64,000 nucleotides of DNA from Sulfurimonas sp. (GTDB lineage: Bacteria; Campylobacterota; Campylobacteria; Campylobacterales; Sulfurimonadaceae): the NCBI GenBank assembly GCA_028689055.1, contig JAQTWZ010000005.1:1-64000 (forward strand), in the 5' to 3' direction. Below, piece after piece: positions 1-6,666 of the stretch (the first letter of the stretch is position 1; the number at the start of each line of letters is the position of its first letter). The notes beneath the pieces were generated by a model. The model searched no databases. It was not told the DNA's origin and worked only from the letters and a program-made list of their open reading frames with translations. The translations under genes were made by a program, and so were the position numbers.

Positions 1-170
1 AAGAAACTGGAGCTTAACAATCTCTCAGTTAGCCATCCATTTCGATGGACGGCTTGATGATGCTTTAGATTTGTGATACAATTTTAGGAACTATCCGATG
101 CTGACACGGAATCTTGAACACTCCCGAATATTTGCAATTTCGTGTGATTTGTAGAGTTTATCCATAAGAA
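1..170. other. Left flank of integrated element, no gene called
   Basis: The sequence left of the first 19-bp repeat has no convincing gene. On the minus strand a 24-codon reading frame starts with ATG at 165 (MDKLYKSHEIANIREC at its start) and stops at 91. If the stop is read through, the same frame continues for about 18 codons, so this could be a decayed or interrupted gene. I do not recognise the family. A short hairpin (CCATC/GATGG) lies near 35-50. Confidence 0.3.
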
Positions 171-189
171 TTAAACAAAACTTAAAGCT
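171..189 (+). repeat. Left 19-bp direct repeat (putative attL core)
   Basis: TTAAACAAAACTTAAAGCT, identical to 3899-3917. It lies just beyond the integrase 3' end, the usual place for an attachment site. The left half here (TAAGAATT) departs from the palindrome seen in the right copy, as expected when one half-site comes from the other partner DNA. Confidence 0.65.
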
Positions 190-193
190 ATTG

Positions 194-210
194 AGCCTAT
201 TTTATAGGCT
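194..210 (-). terminator. Hairpin directly after integrase stop
   Basis: AGCCTAT-TTT-ATAGGCT forms a perfect 7-bp stem with a 3-nt loop immediately downstream of the integrase stop codon (211-213). Only a weak T-rich tract follows on the minus strand, so termination efficiency is uncertain. It would isolate the element operon from the left flank. Confidence 0.5.
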
Positions 211-1287
211 TTATAATATGTTTGTACCGTTTTTGTACCTCTTTTCCAAAAAGGAAATTTTTATTTTTTCTTTCTTTGGTATAAAGTGTGTGTATATACT
301 CAGAGTAATTTGCAAATTTTCATGACCCAATGTTGCAGATACCCAAAGAGGATCGATAGCATTGTTTAACATCATACTTGCAAATGTATGTCTAGTATTA
401 TGGAGGCTTCTTTTTTCCAAATCTAATTTTTTTAGAATGGCTTGATAGTTTCTGAAAAAATAATCATTAGAGCTAAAATAGCTATTTTTATTATTTAGAA
501 AAACAAAACTATTTTTTAAACCACTCTCTAGGAGCTGCGCTTTTAAAAACTCTTTTGCTTTTGGTAATATTTCTATATCCCTCTCGCTAGATTTAGTTTT
601 AGCAGAGTTTATGATACCTTGTGCAATTGTTTTATCAATCGAAATAGTATCAGATACTAAATCTATATCACTCCAGCTCAGAGCCAATAATTCCCCAGAA
701 CGCATACCTGTAAAAAATGATAATCCTAAAAAGTTTTTTAACTGACCTGTAGCAGTGGATAAAATTAAATCTATCTCATCCATTGTAAAAGGCTTTTGTT
801 TTTCTTTCTTATAATTAATCTTAGGCATACCAACCATTGTTACTGGGTTGATGGCTATTGTTTCACTTAGAATTGCTAAATCAAAGACCTCTTTGAGTAG
901 TATTCTTGCTAATTGAACACTCTCTTTTTTTAAACCTTTTTCTACCATAGCATCTTGAAATTTTTTAATTTCAATCGGTTTTATATGAATTACCAACTTA
1001 TCGCTAAAATGTGGTAGAATATGGTTTTTAACAGACGACTTGTAAGCAATCATAGACTTATGTTTTAGATGCTTACTTTTTTCAAGTATTACATTTTGAA
1101 GCAGGTTTCTAACAGTGGGTGACTGTCTCTCTTCAAATTGTAATTCTTCACTCATTTCCCCACGATTGTATTTACCCAAGATGATATTTTTATTTATGTT
1201 TGTATATTTCATTTTAGATGATTTAAATTTTCCATCTATCCCAAAATACAAAATACCATCACGATTTTTAAATCGTAACTTTTTCAT
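211..1287 (-). CDS. int: Tyrosine recombinase / phage-type integrase
   Basis: A 358-residue site-specific recombinase. It has a short N-terminal arm-type segment, a SAM-like core-binding domain (about 55-150) and a C-terminal catalytic domain. The catalytic set is visible: Arg196 in TGMRSGE, a beta-hairpin lysine near 230-232, His296-x-x-Arg299 in LHNTRH, His322 in LGHE and nucleophile Tyr332 in IYTHF. It likely integrates and excises the surrounding 3.7-kb element at the 19-bp repeats. Its start overlaps the upstream HTH gene by 4 bp (ATGA), so the two are translationally coupled. The last codons lie inside the inner direct repeat at 223-245, so the integrase C-terminus is encoded by DNA also present at 3780-3802. 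Confidence 0.95.
   Translation of the reverse strand: MKKLRFKNRDGILYFGIDGKFKSSKMKYTNINKNIILGKYNRGEMSEELQFEERQSPTVRNLLQNVILEKSKHLKHKSMIAYKSSVKNHILPHFSDKLVIHIKPIEIKKFQDAMVEKGLKKESVQLARILLKEVFDLAILSETIAINPVTMVGMPKINYKKEKQKPFTMDEIDLILSTATGQLKNFLGLSFFTGMRSGELLALSWSDIDLVSDTISIDKTIAQGIINSAKTKSSERDIEILPKAKEFLKAQLLESGLKNSFVFLNNKNSYFSSNDYFFRNYQAILKKLDLEKRSLHNTRHTFASMMLNNAIDPLWVSATLGHENLQITLSIYTHFIPKKEKIKISFLEKRYKNGTNIL
223..245 (+). repeat. Inner 23-bp direct repeat, left copy
   Basis: This 23-bp stretch is repeated exactly at 3780-3802. Internally it is two near-tandem units, each starting TGTACC and ending in TTTT. It overlaps the integrase 3' end. Two half-repeats at each end of an element resemble integrase arm-type binding sites; that role is inferred. 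Confidence 0.55.
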
Positions 1288-1565
1288 TTTACTATTCCTT
1301 TATCTAGATTGTCTCTAAATTCCAAAATAGCTTCTTCTATAAACACTAAGATTTTATCACTTTTTCTTTTAAAATGATAATTTTCTTTAAGATAGCCATT
1401 TGCTATGTAATTGTTTACAGTTCTAGAGGTTACATTTAAAAACTTTGCAACTTCTTTTTTTGTTGTGAGCGCTGGAGTGAATTTTTTAAGTCTCTCTTCC
1501 ATGGCTTCAATTTTATTTAGTAACTTGGGAATAAGTTCTAAATTTTCAAATGCTCTTAAATCCAT
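1284..1565 (-). CDS. Helix-turn-helix protein, excisionase-like
   Basis: A 93-residue protein. An N-terminal helical or coiled region (1-30) is followed by a helix-turn-helix of the MerR/excisionase type around 34-60 (ALTTKKEVAKFLNVTSRTVN), then a basic wing. Small proteins of this type next to an integrase often act as recombination directionality factors or as regulators. The start codon overlaps the Rep stop by one base (TAATG), and its own end overlaps the integrase start, so rep, this gene and int form one translationally coupled unit. I infer excisionase or regulator; sequence alone does not separate them. Confidence 0.75.
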   Translation of the reverse strand: MDLRAFENLELIPKLLNKIEAMEERLKKFTPALTTKKEVAKFLNVTSRTVNNYIANGYLKENYHFKRKSDKILVFIEEAILEFRDNLDKGIVK

Positions 1566-2629
1566 TATGCAGCCTTTTTGTACTCATTAGCTAAATGTAT
1601 TTCAAAGTTTTCATTACGCATGTATAAAAGTTCATTATCATCCCATATTTCCATAATTTTTTCAGTATCAAGAGTTACCAATACTTTTAAACTATTGCCT
1701 TTTTTAATTTGCGTGAGTGCGTAGAGTGTAAATCTATGATTTAGTAGTCTATGAAGATACATCGGTGCAGTTGAGCGACTTGAACAAAATCTATTAATAC
1801 GGTGTTTTATATACCAAGTATTTAGGTACTCATCGTCTTGTGTGAGTTGTTCTTTTGATTTAGGGAGCGTTTTGTTTATATACTTCATTATATAACTCTT
1901 TGCGTTTTCGATATCCTTTACAAACTTATTAGATTTTGAAAAATATAAATGATTGAAAGCTTTTTCTACTCTTTCAATTCTATCCGCAGGAATAAATAAG
2001 AGTATGTGAGCGTGAGGTGTGCCGTCTTTGTGCGGTTCATTAACTCTATAATACATTCTTTGATTTTTGGATAACTCTTTAAGTGACCTATCTTGTCGAA
2101 GTTTTGCCCACATTTTAGTTAATATTTTGGTTGCTTCTCTTGGCTCTGTTCCGTTATAAATTTTATTCTTGATAAGTTGTTTTGTTTTTTTATGCTGTTT
2201 CATAGAATGAAATTCACTTGGTAGGGTGATAGTTAAAAATACAGGCGTAAGATTTGTATTTTGAGCTTCTCTTTGTAGTGTATCAATACGATTTTGGATT
2301 TCAGCGTAATATCTTTGAGGATTATGATTAGATGATACTATGCAATCTTTAAGAGAAAAAGTATTTCCTGTCGTATTGTCTTTGATGTAGCTATAGTCTA
2401 AAAAATCTTTTTGTTTTTTAATTTTAGCATTCGCAGTAATCAAATCTAATCTGGTTACTCCATATTTTTCAAAATTGTCCACATCTTTTTTATAATTAGT
2501 CAAGGCGGTCGCTAAGCTCCCTTTGCTCCGCCTAACTTCTCGTTCCTCACTCAGGCGTTCGTCACTACGATATAGGCTACGCTCTGATGGTATCAAATTT
2601 TTTTGAACGCAATATGAAGAAGCAAGCAT
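1565..2629 (-). CDS. Rolling-circle replication initiator, phage gpA-like
   Basis: A 354-residue HUH endonuclease. Motif I is FLTITLP (131-137) and motif II is PHAHILLF with His206 and His208. Motif III is Tyr246-xxx-Tyr250 (YIMKY), the two-tyrosine arrangement of the phiX174/P2 gpA class rather than the single-tyrosine plasmid class. It should nick one strand at an origin and stay covalently attached through tyrosine. There is no helicase domain, so a host helicase would be needed. It sits between a 60-residue protein (1 nt away) and the HTH gene. The first 45 residues are encoded partly by an unusually GC-rich stretch that could contain the origin. Confidence 0.9.
   Translation of the reverse strand: MLASSYCVQKNLIPSERSLYRSDERLSEEREVRRSKGSLATALTNYKKDVDNFEKYGVTRLDLITANAKIKKQKDFLDYSYIKDNTTGNTFSLKDCIVSSNHNPQRYYAEIQNRIDTLQREAQNTNLTPVFLTITLPSEFHSMKQHKKTKQLIKNKIYNGTEPREATKILTKMWAKLRQDRSLKELSKNQRMYYRVNEPHKDGTPHAHILLFIPADRIERVEKAFNHLYFSKSNKFVKDIENAKSYIMKYINKTLPKSKEQLTQDDEYLNTWYIKHRINRFCSSRSTAPMYLHRLLNHRFTLYALTQIKKGNSLKVLVTLDTEKIMEIWDDNELLYMRNENFEIHLANEYKKAA
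2504..2590. other. GC-rich island inside rep 5' end, candidate nick origin
   Basis: 49 of 87 bases are G or C, in an element that is otherwise strongly AT-rich. It contains CGCCT/AGGCG inverted repeats and GGAGC/GGGAGC repeats on the minus strand. phiX174-type initiators carry their nick site within the initiator gene, so this is a plausible double-strand origin. The assignment is inference only. Confidence 0.35.
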
Positions 2630-2630
2630 T

Positions 2631-2813
2631 TTATACTTCTTTTAATGCTTTGATTTGCGGAAATGCACCTTTAAGATAATTGGTAATTATTTGATAATCA
2701 TCTAAATCCAATGAGCCATGAGCATTAAGCCCATCTAAAACTTTTACTAAGTTTTTTATATTTCTTTCTAAATCTGCATTTGAAGATTTAAACTCTTTTT
2801 CTGTATCATTCAT
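2631..2813 (-). CDS. Small helical protein of unknown function
   Basis: 60 residues, acidic and probably all-helical, with no cysteine and no membrane segment. It has a good ribosome binding site (AAGGAAAG a few bases before the ATG) and ends one base before the rep start codon, so it is probably co-translated with the initiator. I do not recognise a family. Its position directly before rep suggests a replication accessory or copy-control role, but nothing in the sequence proves this. Confidence 0.6.
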   Translation of the reverse strand: MNDTEKEFKSSNADLERNIKNLVKVLDGLNAHGSLDLDDYQIITNYLKGAFPQIKALKEV

Positions 2814-2874
2814 AGTTTCTTTCCTTATACGATTAGAAACGCAGTAGGGAGTTTGTCCTGCAAAAGATTACTCT

Positions 2875-2949
2875 CTACTCGCTTTTACTCTTTACAAGCT
2901 CCATAAGAAGCAACAATAAAATTAAAATGTAATGCTCTATCTCAAACAT
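2875..2949 (-). CDS. 24-residue single-pass membrane peptide
   Basis: A short frame beginning MFEIEHYILILLLLLMELVK. The charged N-terminus is followed by an uninterrupted hydrophobic helix (7-17) and a lysine-containing tail. An AAAAGG ribosome binding site precedes the ATG at a suitable distance. It lies in the only non-coding gap inside the element operon. It could be a minor membrane or coat-like peptide, a holin-like peptide or a toxic peptide. It is too short for family assignment. Confidence 0.45.
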   Translation of the reverse strand: MFEIEHYILILLLLLMELVKSKSE

Positions 2950-3017
2950 AATTTACCTTTTCACTAACGCCCTCATTTCATTCAGTTGTTCCCCCTATCG
3001 CTTTGCTATGACGGGGT

Positions 3018-3287
3018 TTAAATATTGACAAAAAAACTTACATTTGATTTAGATACATAGCTGCATCTCACTTGTATCTTTTTTCCTTTTTGATTTTCAT
3101 ATTCGGATAACTTTTCAAGTGGTATGCTGATGTCCTGCATTTCTTGTTTTACACTACCGTTTGATAGTTCGGTATCAACTAAGAGTTGAAGAACAGGTTT
3201 GCCTTTTGTAACCTCTCCGGTTTCTTTATCTTTGAAATCGGGTTTTTTGTATGTTGATAATAACATCCCTTCGATTATTACTTTCAT
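3018..3287 (-). CDS. Candidate OB-fold ssDNA-binding protein
   Basis: 89 residues, predicted beta-rich: MKVIIEGMLLS, then a charged loop, KPVLQLLVDTE, a VKQEMQDISIPL strand, KKIQVRCSYVS and a final strand. Size and strand pattern resemble small OB-fold proteins such as filamentous-phage helix-destabilising proteins, which coat the single strand made by rolling-circle replication. No diagnostic motif confirms this. The start overlaps the upstream RHH gene by 4 bp. A partner for the gpA-type initiator encoded 390 bp downstream is the most economical reading. Confidence 0.55.
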   Translation of the reverse strand: MKVIIEGMLLSTYKKPDFKDKETGEVTKGKPVLQLLVDTELSNGSVKQEMQDISIPLEKLSEYENQKGKKIQVRCSYVSKSNVSFFVNI

Positions 3288-3661
3288 TTGGTAACCCCCA
3301 AAATAGATTTAAGTAAATTGTACTTATCAATTATGTTGTTAATATAATCTTCTTCATTATCTAGCATTGAGTCATCAATTGAAAAACCTCTATAAGGAAC
3401 ACCTAGTTTTCTGGAAACAGTTATCTCATCTAGCTTTTTTGAAATCTCTTTAAACTCTTGATACAATTCATAGGCATTATTTGATACTGAACCATATAAA
3501 ACATCAGACAATATTGATGAAATAAGATTATTCATAGAAATATTGTTTGTATCTGCAATGCTTTGTAATTTTTGCTTAATAAATGCCGGCACCTTTAAGC
3601 TAATAGCTTCTTTTTCTTGTTCTTGAACTTTCGCTTGTTCAATAGCTTCATCTAGACTCAT
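3284..3661 (-). CDS. Ribbon-helix-helix regulator (CopG/Arc-like)
   Basis: 125 residues and first gene of the element operon. Residues 18-57 fit a ribbon-helix-helix fold: a short strand (EAISLKVPAFI), helix (KQKLQSIADTN) and second helix after NISMNN. The C-terminal half is acidic and helical with no recognised fold. Such proteins usually repress their own operon, and a perfect palindrome sits at the predicted transcription start just upstream. The ribosome binding site AAGGAG (3667-3672) is strong. Confidence 0.7.
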   Translation of the reverse strand: MSLDEAIEQAKVQEQEKEAISLKVPAFIKQKLQSIADTNNISMNNLISSILSDVLYGSVSNNAYELYQEFKEISKKLDEITVSRKLGVPYRGFSIDDSMLDNEEDYINNIIDKYNLLKSILGVTK

Positions 3662-3689
3662 AATTTCTCCTTGAAATTAAATTTTTATT

Positions 3690-3704
3690 TTGATTTTAAA
3701 TCAA
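3690..3704. promoter_or_regulatory. Palindromic operator at element promoter +1
   Basis: TTGATTT-T-AAATCAA is a perfect 7-bp inverted repeat around one base, lying 8-22 bp downstream of the -10 box on the minus strand. This position suits a repressor that blocks initiation or clearance. The RHH protein encoded next is the likely ligand. Confidence 0.6.
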
Positions 3705-3711
3705 TAAATAG

Positions 3712-3740
3712 ATTATAGTAATTTACTTTAGAAATGTCAA
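3712..3740 (-). promoter_or_regulatory. Sigma70 promoter of element operon
   Basis: On the minus strand, TTGACA (3740-3735) and TATAAT (3717-3712) are separated by exactly 17 bp, so both hexamers match consensus. In Campylobacterota the -35 box is usually degenerate, so a full consensus promoter is unusual and suggests tight dependence on a repressor. It drives the seven-gene element operon. Confidence 0.85.
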
Positions 3741-3779
3741 ATGAATTTATTAAAGAATTTCTTTTATAAATTTATTATC

Positions 3780-3802
3780 TGTACCGTTTTTGTACCTCTT
3801 TT
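3780..3802 (+). repeat. Inner 23-bp direct repeat, right copy
   Basis: Exact copy of 223-245, here non-coding, between the element promoter and the right 19-bp repeat. It contains two TGTACC units. It lies about 97 bp from the right core repeat; the left copy lies 33 bp from the left core. Confidence 0.55.
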
Positions 3803-3898
3803 TTTCAATAGATTTTCAATATGTTTTAGTAATGTTGTTTATAGAATTAACTAAATTTCGTAATTTAGGCATATGAAATTGAAAAGTTTATGTTTAAG

Positions 3899-3917
3899 TT
3901 AAACAAAACTTAAAGCT
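3899..3917 (+). repeat. Right 19-bp direct repeat (putative attR core)
   Basis: Identical to 171-189. Here it is part of a clean inverted repeat, TTTAAGTT (3893-3900), spacer AAACAA, AACTTAAA (3907-3914). This is the architecture of a tyrosine-recombinase core: two 8-bp arms and a 6-bp overlap region. It overlaps the expected -35 region of the rplU promoter. Confidence 0.7.
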
Positions 3918-3931
3918 TTGATGGATATAAT
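3903..3931 (+). promoter_or_regulatory. Promoter of rplU-rpmA
   Basis: TATAAT at 3926-3931 lies about 90 bp before rplU. The region 17 bp upstream (3903-3908) is not a good -35 and lies inside the right 19-bp repeat. Because the repeat is duplicated, integration or excision of the element would leave this promoter intact. A leader of roughly 80 nt precedes rplU. Confidence 0.6.
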
Positions 3932-4018
3932 TGCGAACTTTTTATAGAGATATACCTATGACTCGGGCTTTTGGTCTGTTCAAGGATTTTTATAGTATTA
4001 AAGATTAAGGACTTGTAT

Positions 4019-4327
4019 ATGTACGCAATTATTAAAAACGGTGGTAAACAGTATAAAGTTCAAGAGGGTGACATTTTAACTTTTGACAAAATGTCTCTTG
4101 AGCCTAAAACAACTATCGAAATTACTGAAGTTTTAGCGGTTAACGCTGGTGAACTTGTAATGGGAACTCCATTTGTAAGTGGTGCTGTTGTTACTGCTGA
4201 AGTTATCAATGAAGGTCGTGACAAAAAAGTTATCACTTTCAAAAAACGTCGTCGTAAAGACAGTAAAGTTAAAAGAGGTTTCAGAAGAGACTTCACTCGT
4301 GTTCGCATCGTTAAGATAGCTGCGTAA
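4019..4327 (+). CDS. rplU: 50S ribosomal protein L21
   Basis: 102 residues, full length for L21, starting [19 protein letters not shown]21 binds 23S rRNA in the large subunit. I place the start at 4019 because TAAGGA (4006-4011) is correctly spaced and the family begins here. An in-frame ATG at 3971 would add 16 residues foreign to the family. The C-terminal [15 protein letters not shown] stretch is the RNA-binding basic patch. It is followed after 21 bp by rpmA, the usual pairing, and preceded directly by the integrated element. Confidence 0.97.
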   Translation: MYAIIKNGGKQYKVQEGDILTFDKMSLEPKTTIEITEVLAVNAGELVMGTPFVSGAVVTAEVINEGRDKKVITFKKRRRKDSKVKRGFRRDFTRVRIVKIAA

Positions 4328-4348
4328 CTAAAAGTTAAGGAGTAAAAT

Positions 4349-4606
4349 ATGGCACATAAGAAAGGTCAAGGTAGTACACAGAATAATCGTGACTCAGCTG
4401 GTAGAAGACTTGGTGTTAAGAAATATGGTGGACAATCAGTAATCGCTGGTAACATCATCATTCGTCAACGTGGAACGAAAGTTCACCCAGGTAAAAATAT
4501 GGGTATGGGCAAAGACCATACTTTATACGCACTTGTAGATGGGATTGTTAAATTCGAAAGAAAAGACAAAAAACGTCAACAAGTTTCAATTATACCTGCC
4601 GCATAA
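4349..4606 (+). CDS. rpmA: 50S ribosomal protein L27
   Basis: 85 residues beginning [17 protein letters not shown]27 reaches the peptidyl-transferase centre with its N-terminal tail and helps position tRNA. The tail starts directly at AHKKG, without the cleavable extension found in Firmicutes, so no processing is needed. Conserved [11 protein letters not shown] and a [13 protein letters not shown] loop are present. It is co-transcribed with rplU; the SD AAGGAG lies before the ATG. A hairpin terminator about 95 bp downstream separates it from obgE. Confidence 0.97.
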   Translation: MAHKKGQGSTQNNRDSAGRRLGVKKYGGQSVIAGNIIIRQRGTKVHPGKNMGMGKDHTLYALVDGIVKFERKDKKRQQVSIIPAA

Positions 4607-4699
4607 TTCTACAATCTTTGGACTTTTGTCCAAGGATTACACCTTCAAATCAATCGGGTTGTAACACCTAAATTAATTTAAATATTTAACAGTTTACTC

Positions 4700-4723
4700 T
4701 TCACTCAGAATAAGTGAATTTTT
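4700..4723 (+). terminator. Terminator after rpmA
   Basis: TTCACT (4700-4705) pairs with AGTGAA (4713-4718), followed by TTTTT. An additional hairpin, TTGGAC-TTTT-GTCCAA, lies nearer rpmA around 4618-4633 without a T-run. Together they probably end the rplU-rpmA transcript. Confidence 0.6.
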
Positions 4724-4772
4724 AAGTATTATTCAATCAAATTCGCCTTATTAGAGGCAAAAAGGAGAGCGC

Positions 4773-5873
4773 TTGTTTACAGATAGTGTCGAATTAACAG
4801 TTAGTTCAGGAAAAGGTGGACAAGGGTGTGTTTCGTTTCGTCGTGAAAAGTTTGTTGTCAATGGCGGTCCAAATGGCGGCGATGGCGGAAAAGGCGGCGA
4901 TATCTGGTTCAAATGTGACAATAACACGCATACGCTCTCTCATTTTCAAAAAAAGATGCACATAAAAGCCGATGGCGGTGCGCCGGGTGAAAGCTCAAAT
5001 ATGGCTGGAAAATCAGGTTTGAAAAAAGTTGTTATTGTTCCTCCTGGTACACAAGTTATTGATGCTGAGACGGATGAAGTTCTTTTTGATATGCTCATTG
5101 ATGGAGAAGAGGTTAAGTTTATAGAAGGCGGAAAAGGCGGACTTGGAAATGTTCACTTCAAATCTTCGACAAATCAAAGACCTACTTATGCGCAACCTGG
5201 TCAAAAAGGACAAACGCGAAAAATCAAGCTAGACCTTAAGCTAATAGCTGATGTTGGGCTTGTTGGATTTCCAAATGTAGGAAAATCGACTCTCATCTCA
5301 ACGGTCTCAAATGCGCGTCCTGAGATAGCAAACTATGAGTTTACGACACTGACACCAAAACTAGGTCAAGTCAATATTGGAGATTTTGAATCTTTCATCA
5401 TGGCGGATATTCCTGGAATAATCGGTGGCGCTCATGAAGGAAAAGGTCTTGGAATTGAATTTTTAAGACATATTGAACGAACAAAGATTCTTCTTTTTAT
5501 GGTGGATTTGGCTTCATATAGAGATCTCAAAGAGCAGATTGAAACGCTCAAAAATGAGGTTGCTTCTTTTAGTGAAAAACTAGGAGAGAGCAAATACGCC
5601 ATCGCACTCACAAGAGCCGATGTTGTTCCTGCTGAAGAGATAGATGTGCTTGTCAATGGCTTTTTAGAGTTATTGGGACTTCAAGCAACACAAGATTCAA
5701 AACTTGATTTTGATGCTTCTATGCCATATTTTATCCAAGACAATGCAGATGCAACACTTGGTTTTGATAAAACACTGCCATATTTTGTAGCTCCGATATC
5801 TTCGGCAGCAAATAAAAATATAGAGCCGCTCAAACATGCGCTCTTTAACTTAGTTCAAGTAGATAGAAAATAG
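4773..5873 (+). CDS. obgE: GTPase Obg/CgtA
   Basis: A 366-residue GTPase for 50S assembly and stress control. The Gly-rich Obg domain is 1-158, then a Ras-like G domain: G1 GFPNVGKS (165-172), Thr191-Thr192, G3 DIPG (212-215), G5 SSA (343-345). The G4 motif reads TRAD (280-283) instead of NKxD. Between G4 and G5 lies a 40-residue insert in which a Phe-Asp/Pro-Tyr-Phe pattern occurs twice (313-320 and 331-338). The start is TTG, supported by AAAGGAG at 4761-4767 and the conserved MFTDSVE. It is the first gene of a run reading through proB, fmt, birA, parA and parB. Confidence 0.95.
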   Translation: MFTDSVELTVSSGKGGQGCVSFRREKFVVNGGPNGGDGGKGGDIWFKCDNNTHTLSHFQKKMHIKADGGAPGESSNMAGKSGLKKVVIVPPGTQVIDAETDEVLFDMLIDGEEVKFIEGGKGGLGNVHFKSSTNQRPTYAQPGQKGQTRKIKLDLKLIADVGLVGFPNVGKSTLISTVSNARPEIANYEFTTLTPKLGQVNIGDFESFIMADIPGIIGGAHEGKGLGIEFLRHIERTKILLFMVDLASYRDLKEQIETLKNEVASFSEKLGESKYAIALTRADVVPAEEIDVLVNGFLELLGLQATQDSKLDFDASMPYFIQDNADATLGFDKTLPYFVAPISSAANKNIEPLKHALFNLVQVDRK

Positions 5874-5875
5874 CA

Positions 5876-6664
5876 ATGTGCCCTGAAAGAAATGCCCTTG
5901 GGGTAAGAAGGGTTGTTGTTAAAGTTGGCTCTGCTGTTTTAACGCAAGACGGAGCTATTGCTCTTGCTCGGATGCGCGCTTTGGTTGCGTTTTTGGCGGA
6001 ACTACAAAAAGAAAATGAAGTCATTTTAGTCTCTTCAGGTGCAGTTGCAGCAGGGTTTACAGAACTAAAACTTGACCGTTCGATTTTGAAAAACAAACAG
6101 GCATTGGCGGCTATCGGTCAGCCCGTTCTGATGAAAATGTACGCAAAAAAGTTTTCACAATACAAAATCACGACTGCACAAGTTCTTGTTACTGCTGCAA
6201 ATTTTCAAAAATCTGATGATATTTTACGGATAAAAAATACTGTCAATACTCTTTTAGAAAATGGTGTTATTCCTATAGTTAATGAAAATGACGCAACTGC
6301 AACGGAAGAACTTGTTGTTGGAGATAATGACCAACTCTCAGCTTACATGACGAAACATACAGATTCGGATATTTTAGTGATTTTATCGGATATCGATGCG
6401 TTTTATGACTCAGATCCACGTGCAAACGCAGATGCAAAAGTGCTCAAAACAGTAGATACGATTACTGAAGATGATCTCTCAAAAGAGGTCAATCCAAACA
6501 ACGCTTTTGCAACAGGCGGTATTGTTACAAAACTTAAAGCTGCAAACTATCTTCTAAATGCAGAGTTAAGTATGTTTTTGGCAAGTGGCTTTGATTTGTG
6601 TGATGTCAGAAGTTTTATGATAGAAAACAATCATACCGGTGGAACTCTCTTTACAAAAGGTTAA
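5876..6664 (+). CDS. proB: Glutamate 5-kinase
   Basis: 262 residues. Phosphorylates glutamate in the first step of proline synthesis. The amino-acid-kinase fold is visible: VVVKVGSAVL near residue 13, SSGAVAAG (53-60), NENDA and DNDQLSA, the substrate and ATP loops. The C-terminal PUA domain of the 367-residue E. coli enzyme is absent, so this is the short form common in Campylobacterota. The start lies 2 nt after the obgE stop with only a weak ribosome binding site, which suggests translation coupled to obgE. fmt follows after 2 nt. Confidence 0.93.
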   Translation: MCPERNALGVRRVVVKVGSAVLTQDGAIALARMRALVAFLAELQKENEVILVSSGAVAAGFTELKLDRSILKNKQALAAIGQPVLMKMYAKKFSQYKITTAQVLVTAANFQKSDDILRIKNTVNTLLENGVIPIVNENDATATEELVVGDNDQLSAYMTKHTDSDILVILSDIDAFYDSDPRANADAKVLKTVDTITEDDLSKEVNPNNAFATGGIVTKLKAANYLLNAELSMFLASGFDLCDVRSFMIENNHTGGTLFTKG

Positions 6665-6666
6665 TC

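Larger units (their letters stand above)
171..3917 (-). mobile_element. Compact integrated element with tyrosine integrase and gpA-type Rep
   Basis: About 3.7 kb bounded by identical 19-bp direct repeats (171-189 and 3899-3917). It carries seven closely packed minus-strand genes: RHH regulator, OB-fold-like protein, tiny membrane peptide, 60-residue protein, rolling-circle initiator, HTH protein and tyrosine integrase. The integrase sits next to one end, as is usual. A second, inner direct repeat (223-245 and 3780-3802) may hold integrase arm sites. No capsid, coat, morphogenesis, relaxase or toxin gene is recognisable. It could therefore be an integrated cryptic replicon, a remnant of a single-stranded-DNA phage, or a phage satellite. 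The boundaries are inferred from the repeats; the gene calls are firmer than the element class. Confidence 0.75.

Noticed and set aside
3971..4018. Upstream in-frame start extending rplU by 16 residues
   Set aside because: No ribosome binding site and the family starts at MYAIIK; the region is leader DNA.
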